Below are positions 57,483 through 64,000 of a stretch of DNA of 64,000 nucleotides, one piece after another (position 1 is the first letter of the stretch; every line of letters begins with the position of its first letter). The DNA comes from Polytrichum commune (taxonomy: Eukaryota; Streptophyta; Polytrichopsida; Polytrichales; Polytrichaceae). The notes under the pieces were generated by a model. It saw nothing but the letters and a program-made list of their open reading frames with translations, did not search any database and had not been told where the DNA came from. A program made the position numbers and the translations under genes. The DNA lies in the NCBI GenBank assembly GCA_950295325.1, contig OX485803.1:32605554-32669553 (forward strand). The letters are read 5' to 3'.

Positions 57483-60400
57483 CTATTTCGTCTCGTATAA
57501 AAATGTAGCAGCTTTGGGCTTGGCCACCAAGCACAGAGGAGTTTTCCTACAAATGGTGAGTGCGAAATTAGCTTCACTCATATCGAAATGCTCCAGATCT
57601 TCGCCATCGTTGAAGAACCATTCAAAGCTGTGGAGAAGGTGAGCCAGAAGTAGCGTTGCCATCAGGTTGCCCAGTTTGGATGCCGGGCACATGCGTCGGC
57701 CTATACCGAATGGAAGCAATTGGAAGGAATCAAAGCCCGACACAGCGCTCACCTCTGGATGCTCCACAAACCTGTCTGGATTGAAAACATCTGGATTTGT
57801 GTACATGCTTGGGTCCCGGTGGATGGCGTACACGTTGAGGAGCAGCCTGGTTTCTGCTGGGAGCTTAAACCCTAGCAACTCCGATGCTTGCGTCGATTCG
57901 CGAGGAACCGACAATGGCCCAGGAGGATGCATCCGGAATACTTCCTTCACAAACGCTTGCAGGTATGGGAGGTTTGGGATGTCCGTTTCTCGCACAAGAC
58001 GTTCAGGCCCCACCACACTGTTGAGCTCATCTTGCGCTTTCTTCTTCATGTCAGGATGCAACATCATCTCTGCCATCGCCCATTCCGTTGTGGTTGAGCT
58101 CGTTTCCGTTCCCGCAGAGAACATGCCCTGTACATATTAAACAATACCATGTGAGCTTGAAAATCATCAATCAAATTAATCACATGAAGAGCAATCATCT
58201 GGTGCTATGCAAGTGAGGCTTTGCCAAATGAATCAATTGATGATTGAGTAGAAATATTCATATTGTAATATTCCAAGGGATATAACAAGAAACACTAAGA
58301 TTACAGGTCGTCAATGCATACTTTGATTCAAACCATTATAGATGCTTACGATCTATGTGCATGATCTAGATTTGATATTGACAAATGAAATAAGGTTGGA
58401 TATGGTCACCAGTAATGCTCTTTCACAAAGTCATACAAAAAGGAAGTTATGGTCCAAAAATGCCAATCAAACCGTGAGCTCTATTTCAGGGCAGATGGGC
58501 CAACAGGGACTTTACAAGAAGTTAAGGGCAAAAATGATTTGGTAGAGTGTTGCAGAGGGACCGCATGATCTTTTACGTCCCCTTCATTTCTTGCGACTTA
58601 CCATGCAAACCCCACGTTGAGGATCTAGTAGGAGAATGTAAAGACTTAAGCTAATGGATGATCATGTGTTACGGTGTCATGTGTTTTAAGTTTCTTGCAG
58701 GGAATATTAAGGGTTTTTTTCACCATCAAGTTCCTTGTGAATCATCAATTAATGAACAAGGTGAGCAACTTGGGGGGAGGTAGTGAGGGCAGAAGGTTGT
58801 AGGAGGTAGCAACTCAAAGAAACGCCAGGCAGAGAGAGATGGGGTGAGCACTTTGTCCCCAAATGGGCATCCTCACCGTGATGAAACTGATGAGGTCCCT
58901 ATCTGCATAGACCTTCCCATGATCGAGCGGTGCATTCATCAGCATATCAACAAAATCTGGCACATAGTCAGCTTCCTCCTCATGATTTTCTTGTTGCTGC
59001 AACTCCCTTTCTTTTGCACTTTCTCTGTGCTTCTCCAGTGCAACCATTTTGGCTCCCAATGTTTGTATGCGATTGCGGACATCCTCAAATTTGGAGTGCA
59101 AGCCTTGCAGCCTAGTGAAAAAGCCCAACCACAGCACATAATCACTTATCACGAAGGCACCTAGGATGTCAAATTGACTGGTTGTCATCAGTTCGAACTC
59201 TCCCTTCTCTTGCTGTTGATCCTCCACTCCTGGATTGAAGTACCTGGCAAAGAAACTTCAACTACTTAATAACTATAGCATTTGACAATCCCCGGGGTGC
59301 CAACCATCTCCCTTTTACAACAGTTGTTTCTAAATCACTTCTCATGCTTCTAATGAGGTGGTGATTTGTTCTTTCACAAACAGGAGAAACATGCTTGGAA
59401 AGAGGACATTGAGGGGGATTCATTGATATGATTTGTGGACTCTAAATTAGAAAAGATTTGAACTTTTAAAAGCCATCTTTAGAACCAATACAAGCAAAAA
59501 TACCTAAACATGGATCATCACCCAGATCCCATAGGTGTTAATTTTCGTTTCTAGTTTTTTTTAATTCTTAGAGATTTATAATCTTAAAAATGTTTATGAC
59601 TAGAAAACAGCTCCCAAATAATGCTTCTTAGAAATGGTTCACCCAATTGATTACCTCTTCTTGATGAGCATCCGGGTCATGTTGTTGCCATTCACACCAT
59701 ACAACCAACTCTTGAGGTCAATTGCATCTCCCTTCCTGGATTTTTCCAACAGAGCTTGCATCATGTTTTGAATCTCCTCTTCTTTGACTCTCTCATACAA
59801 AGCATGGCGCGTCGCCGAAAACAACTCGGTAGTACAAAACCTGCGGACCTGCCTCCAGTAAGGTCCGTAAGGAGCGGCACCCAAGGTTTTGTGGTCAGTG
59901 CTCCCAAAGCTCAGGATGATGTTGGCCAATTTCTGCGTGGGCCGAGATGAGAACACAACATCGTTGGTTTGACACAGCTCCTTCGCCACAGCAGCAGTGG
60001 AAACCATGATGCACGGCACGAAACCTGTAAAACAAAATAGGTCGGAAGAATTAAATCACACCGACCTGGTAGTCAATCTTGAGATTGTAAGATGCCAATC
60101 ACGTACTTGTTGAGTGAAGGTGATTTCCATCTTGGAATCATCCATCCATAACCGACTCTGAACCTTAGAAACATGCTTGTCAAAAATGAATTAGTTACAT
60201 AGCATTTAATATTTTTAAACCTTGTCACCTCGATTCCTCTCTTTGTGAAATGAAGAAACAAATCTCCAAGAATGCAGGTCTTCATTTCTAGATATGAACC
60301 CGGCTTACAATTGTGGGACACATGCACAATCATTCATGGCATAGCTTTTGATGCCTGCATCAAAGTGCCCTTGATTCACGATGCAGTGGAGTACTCTTAC

Positions 60401-60728
60401 GAAGCTTAACGATGCTATGCTTGATCAATTCAAGCGTGTGAAGGCACATGTACATACCCAAGCGAAGATACATGAGGCCCCCATACTTGGCGGCAAGCGT
60501 CGTGAGGGATTGATGTGGGGGCCCAAACTTGGTGAGGTGTGGGAGGTTCCCAACTAAAGGCCATCCCCGAGGTCCTGGCAGCAACTTCTTTCTCTGCTGC
60601 AAAGCTTGCAGATTCGCATAAAACGCCACGAGTACCAGAATTGCCAGCAAACTGCACAACGCCGAAACTATGACATTTCCCCCTTCTGCAGACTGATGCC
60701 TCCACCACCACAATTGAGCACTCTCCAT
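57483..60728 (-). CDS. Cytochrome P450, A-type (CYP71 clan), 550 aa
   Basis: Four exons on the minus strand: 60728-60458, 60024-59655, 59243-58877 and 58127-57483. Introns are GT-AG with phases 1, 2 and 0, as in the neighbour at 52926-55705, and exon 4 starts at codon 337 in both, so they are tandem duplicates. The start MESAQLWWWRHQ is followed by one membrane segment (about residues 19-37), then LLPGPRGWPLVGNLPH. The I-helix is the standard FSAGTETSSTT (339-349). The ExxR pair is Glu398 and Arg401 (KEVFR). The PERF-like loop is FNPDRF, and the haem loop is FGIGRRMCPA with Cys483; Ala after Cys-Pro replaces the commoner Gly. It is expected to be an ER-anchored monooxygenase needing NADPH-P450 reductase; the substrate is unknown. 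The normal AGTET oxygen-activation motif contrasts with GGTDT in the paralogue, which suggests diverged chemistry. An upstream in-frame Met at 60827 exists, but the chosen start gives the expected N-terminal length. Confidence 0.93.
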
Positions 60729-61455
60729 GTTAACCTGGATGTGAATAGCAGAAGCTGCAAAGGCAGTGCAAATTACATTGGTCGCATCAGTAAGATAGAT
60801 ACATTGCGTCCAGAAACAGCAAACCAAGAGCCACTAGTACTTGGGGTTGTTATACCGTGCAAGTGACTTAGGAAGAAGGCATGATAGCAGTAAGTGGGGG
60901 ACTGAGTTGCAACCCTTGAAAGACAAGCCAAATGCATCTGCAACACCAGATCAACTGAAACGAATGTTGACAAAATAAAAACATTTGTGCATGATTGTGC
61001 CTCTCATGTACACCATCACATGGAGAAATTATTTTACAACGACAGTCCATAATTCACACTATGCGCTAACTCTACAAAACACATCCGAAACTGTACCACC
61101 TCATCAGTGGGTCAGGTACTCAATTGTGTGGGAAAGACTCCTCTGCTGAATATATGGAGAACCTAATGCAAAAGTGGGGAATAACATATAATATTTCAGC
61201 TGCTATATAGAATTACAACAACGTGCAGAGAAAGATTAGTCGACTTGCAAGTCTTCCAAGTCCTACTCCTACTCCTACTCCTACTCCTCTCTGTTCTTTA
61301 TATCAATTCTGTAGATTTGATTATTGTGCCAAACTTGGCGAATATGACACGAGAAACCTGAAGGTAATGTATGTAGTGGTCACAATCCTCTGGAGGGACA
61401 AGGATGCACGAGTACTATTGGTCAGGGTTTTTGTGAAATTTGATACCAAATTGCA
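60729..61455. other. Upstream region of the 57483-60728 P450 gene
   Basis: The promoter of the P450 gene should lie here. A (TCCTAC)n-like microsatellite is at about 61258-61288. No other gene is recognised. Confidence 0.45.
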
Positions 61456-62390
61456 TATCAACATGTGTTGTGTTAGGCGTGATTTGGATAGCAGAGAAGC
61501 AGAAAGCGAGAACCAAGAAATGACAACTACACTGATTATCCCATTTAGTGAGGGTGGGCTATTAGTGTGTGCAGCAAAATAGTGAAGGCCATATTAAGTT
61601 TCTTAGGGTTTTTCCAAGGACCAGAACCTTCCATTGCAAGTTCTCTACAATTTCTTGGTGTAAGGAGATGCTTGACAGTGAGTATGCGGGGCCGACTGAT
61701 GAAATGATTAAAAAAATTAATAATTAGTAATAAGAAAAGCCTCCTTGAGCTCACCAAAACAAATTATACATTGTACAAACACCTTAGCGTATGCACTAAC
61801 TTTCTTGAGATGTATGATAAACGAGCATGTTATCATGAGCCTATAGCAAAAAAAATCCAACCCACTAATGAGAGTCCAGGAAGTAAAACATGTGCACCCG
61901 CCGGGAGCGGAACCTAGGTTTGTATCAACATGTGTTATGTTAGGCGTGATATGGATAGCAGCAAGAACCAAAAAATGACAACTACACTGATTACTCCATT
62001 TAGTGAGGGTGGGCTATTAGTGTGTGCGGCAAAATAGTGAAGGCCATATTAAATTTCCTAGTGTTTTTCCAACGACCAGAATCCTCCACTACAAGTTCTC
62101 TGCAATTTCTTGGTGTAAGGAGATGCTTAACAGTGAGTAAGTGACTGATGAAATGATTAAAAATAATAATAATGAGTAATAATAAAAGCCTCCTTGAGCT
62201 CACCAAAACAAATTATACATTGTACAAACACCTTAGCGTATGCACTGACTTTCTTGAGATGTATGATAAATGAGCATGTAATCATGAGCCTTTAGCAAAA
62301 AATCCAACCCACTAACGAGAGTCCAGGAAGTAAAAACACATGCACTGGCCAGGAATCAAACCCGGGTCTGCACCAGAACATGTAATCATG
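61456..62390 (+). repeat. Tandem duplication, 467-bp unit
   Basis: CAACATGTGTTGTGTTAGGC starts at 61459 and its near-identical partner at 61926. Both units continue with ACAACTACACTGATTA, TTTAGTGAGGGTGGGCTATT, TTGGTGTAAGGAGATGCTT, CCTCCTTGAGCTCACC and AACCCACTAA(T/C)GAGAGTCCAGG. Each ends in a tRNA-like word (GCACCCGCCGGGAGCGGAAC; GCACTGGCCAGGAATCAAAC). Divergence between the units is modest, so the duplication is fairly recent. Confidence 0.85.
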
Positions 62391-62740
62391 AACCTTTAGC
62401 AAAAAATAGAACCCACTAACGAGAATCCAAGAAGTAACGACGTGGCCACCTCAAAGGGCAACATTTCGGCAGGAGGCTCTAGGCCTCCTCCTCCTCGAAA
62501 ACATATGCACCTTGCGAGAATCAAACCTGGGTCTGTACCAGCACATGCAATCAAAGCCTTTAGCAAAAAAATCCAGCCCAGTAACGAGAGTCTTGAATGT
62601 GAGAACACGTGCACAGGCCGGGAATCGAAGTACCAGAACATGTAATCATGAGCCTTTACCAAAAAATACAGCCCACGGACGAGAGTCCAGGAAGTCAAAA
62701 ATACGTGCACCGGCCGGGAATCGAACCCGGGTCTGTACCG
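61893..62740 (-). repeat. Array of tRNA-Gly-like 3' halves
   Basis: Five pieces matching the 3' half of tRNA-Gly on the minus strand begin (plus coordinates) near 61893, 62341, 62505, 62609 and 62705. The best reads, on the minus strand, CAGACCCGGGTTCGATTCCC GGCCGGTGCA: a complete T arm and acceptor strand with box B GGTTCGATTCC. The four others carry substitutions or a deletion. Between them lies a shared tail (plus strand: ATGTAATCATGAGCCTTTAG, then AACCCACTAACGAGAGTCCA). The spacing is 96-164 bp for the last four. This resembles a tandemly repeated tRNA-derived SINE. Confidence 0.75.
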
Positions 62741-62790
62741 TTCTGCTGACGTGGCAGGGTACTGTGAAGACCTCACCGAGGTTTAAAGAG
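62704..62790 (-). pseudogene. tRNA-Gly(GCC)-like pseudogene with 11-nt insertion
   Basis: The minus strand reads AGTACCCTGCCA, then CGTCAGCAGAA, then CGGTACAGACCCGGGTTCGA and TTCCCGGCCGGTGCA. Removing the 11 nt gives the exact tRNA-Gly anticodon arm (GTACC, loop CTGCCAC with anticodon GCC, GGTAC) and an intact T arm and acceptor end. The insertion can be placed between positions 37 and 38, where tRNA introns sit. The 5' half is degraded: CTCGGTGAGGTCTTCAC replaces the acceptor strand and D arm, and about 8 nt are missing. I therefore call it a pseudogene or SINE head, not a working tRNA. Confidence 0.6.
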
Positions 62791-62804
62791 ACAAACCAAA
62801 TTAC

Positions 62805-63214
62805 CACGGGTAGATCACTCCATTGTCAAGTTGAACACCACGTGCGGCCAAAAAAAATCTTCTTTTGGTAAGTTGCACCACCAAAATGGGTCAAAATTTT
62901 ATCAAATTTTTTTCATGAGTAGATATACACAGTATCTATGACATAGTCAAAAGTGGTAACTAAATTTGATGATTTGTTTTTTTCATAAAACATACCATTT
63001 CTAACTAGAATGACACAGAATTGGACTAAAATAATTACTAAAATAAATAAAGATGACTAAAAATTTCAAAAAAATGTACAAAAGATACTATGAATGGTTA
63101 TCTATATGTAGAAAAAATATCATAAATTTTAAAATTATATATGGCATGTAATATAGGGGTAGCAAACTTTGTCCGCACGTGGTGTCAACTTGACAATGAA
63201 GTGACCTCCCCGTG
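62805..63214. mobile_element. 410-bp hAT-like MITE with perfect 8-bp target duplication
   Basis: The left end CACGGGTAGATCACTCCATT GTCAAGTTGA matches the reverse complement of the right end (CACGGGGAGGTCACTTCATT GTCAAGTTGA). The inverted repeats run about 48 bp with a handful of mismatches and one gap. CAAATTAC flanks both ends exactly (62797-62804 and 63215-63222). An 8-bp duplication fits the hAT superfamily; the long inverted repeats would also allow a Mutator-like origin. The interior is AT-rich and non-coding. Confidence 0.88.
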
Positions 63215-64000
63215 CAAATTACAAACCCACAAGGGGTGGAAAGAAAGACCACCAGCACCCAACAAGCCGGGTTGGTAGGGGGAGGGGGCCAAAGAGCCAA
63301 CCCAACAGGGGGAGTAATCCCCTGCGAGAAACAACCTAAAAGCCAGAGCAGAAAACAAGAGTCCGCAGAGACCTAAAAAAACGAGAAACAAAAGAGCCCC
63401 AACAACTTCCAGAGCATCCTTGGGAACCAAACAGTAAACAAGGACCCAACCAGAACAGCTAAGCATCACTAGCAAAAGGAAAGGGAGCCAGTGAAGCGGA
63501 CGAAACGTCCGTGCCTCCAGAGCCGAGACGGTCGCAGAAGACTGTGAGCCCAAAAGGGTGCCCACATTTAGTCTTAGACCCTTGAAACGTTAGTTGATGC
63601 ACTTTGAAGTAGCATGTTACTTCACAAAAATATAAAAAGAGTGAAATGTTAGTCTTAGAAGTACCATGTTGTAAGAGGCTAGGATGTGAGTTGTTATTGT
63701 GTTTTTACCTTCGGAAGGATTTGAGTGAATGAGGATAGGTAAGGAGAACTTGGATTGAGTAGTTAGTGAGTAGGCTAGTACAAATGGATGGAGACAACCA
63801 AAGTGACTCAAGAGGCAAGTGCATTCGAATTGGGATGAATGGAGGATCACATGGAGCGCACAAGTGGACCACCTCATCATGGCCACTTAATGGGGAAGGC
63901 CCAAGGAAGAATGCAAGGTGGAGGATAAGCAAATTCTCAAAGCACCAATCAAATCACGAGTTAAGCATCGTGGTTTGAATTAAGTGGTGAGCGACGATTT
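63215..64000. other. Window end, unidentified minus-strand open frame
   Basis: The minus-strand frame 63565-63185 (126 codons) has hydrophobic runs (LPFLLLVMLSCSGWVLVYCL) and could be the 3' end of a retroelement or chance; I recognise no family, and its end overlaps the target duplication of the neighbouring MITE. The rest shows nothing. Confidence 0.3.

Noticed and set aside
62704-62790. A functional tRNA-Gly gene
   Set aside because: The D arm and 5' acceptor strand are degraded, so the cloverleaf cannot form.
63185-63565. Hydrophobic minus-strand frame as a membrane protein gene
   Set aside because: It has no recognised family, no splice or start support, and its end overlaps a transposon target duplication.
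1-64000. CRISPR arrays, operons or bacterial defence systems
   Set aside because: The spliced genes and repeat types are those of a plant nuclear genome; the direct repeats present lack spacers of regular length with unique content.

Overview
This window is nuclear DNA of a land plant: spliced genes with GT-AG introns, A-type (CYP71-clan) cytochrome P450s, a plant JINGUBANG-like WD40 protein, and AT-rich intergenic DNA full of small inverted-repeat elements. The P450s carry three introns, and the transposase relics (a pogo/Tigger HTH type and a cysteine-rich DUF7869-like type) remind me of bryophyte or lycophyte genomes. I infer a non-seed land plant; the species is not identified.

Only four genes look intact. 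On the minus strand, 16011-20378 encodes a 490-aa seven-bladed WD40 protein in three exons. On the plus strand, 49663-51930 encodes a 755-aa RAD7-like leucine-rich-repeat protein in one exon. On the minus strand, 52926-55705 (546 aa) and 57483-60728 (550 aa) are two tandem paralogous P450 genes with identical exon architecture (four exons, intron phases 1, 2, 0). Relics of further P450 copies lie at about 44226-45705 and, as an orphan intron piece, at 41140-41515, so the 41-61 kb interval is an expanding and decaying P450 cluster.

Layout: 1-7440 is non-genic, with a 45-bp minisatellite, a cluster of perfect 22-bp palindromes and a GC-rich patch. 7448-10524 is a broken transposase gene whose stop codons can all be explained by C-to-T change. 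10530-16000 is AT-rich repeats. 16011-20378 is the WD40 gene, with a partial self-duplication and other repeats in its introns. 21945-22296 is a foldback element. 23857-24927 is a dead pogo-like transposase. 26-48 kb is mostly MITEs: a family with ends near TTTAGTGTCACTTA, a TA-flanked MITE whose 184-bp interior has become a five-copy tandem array, a 650-bp element with 21-bp perfect terminal repeats and a 9-bp target duplication, a long hairpin element, and an AACCGG-rich repeat. 49.6-60.7 kb holds the LRR gene and the two P450s. 61.4-63.2 kb has a 467-bp tandem duplication that runs into an array of tRNA-Gly(GCC)-like 3' halves, followed by a 410-bp hAT-like MITE with a perfect 8-bp target duplication.

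The genes do not form a pathway that I can see. The only functional grouping is the P450 cluster, whose substrate cannot be read from sequence. I did not find an intact novel protein system; the most unusual content is structural (the MITE-derived satellite, the tRNA-half array, and the decay pattern of the transposase).
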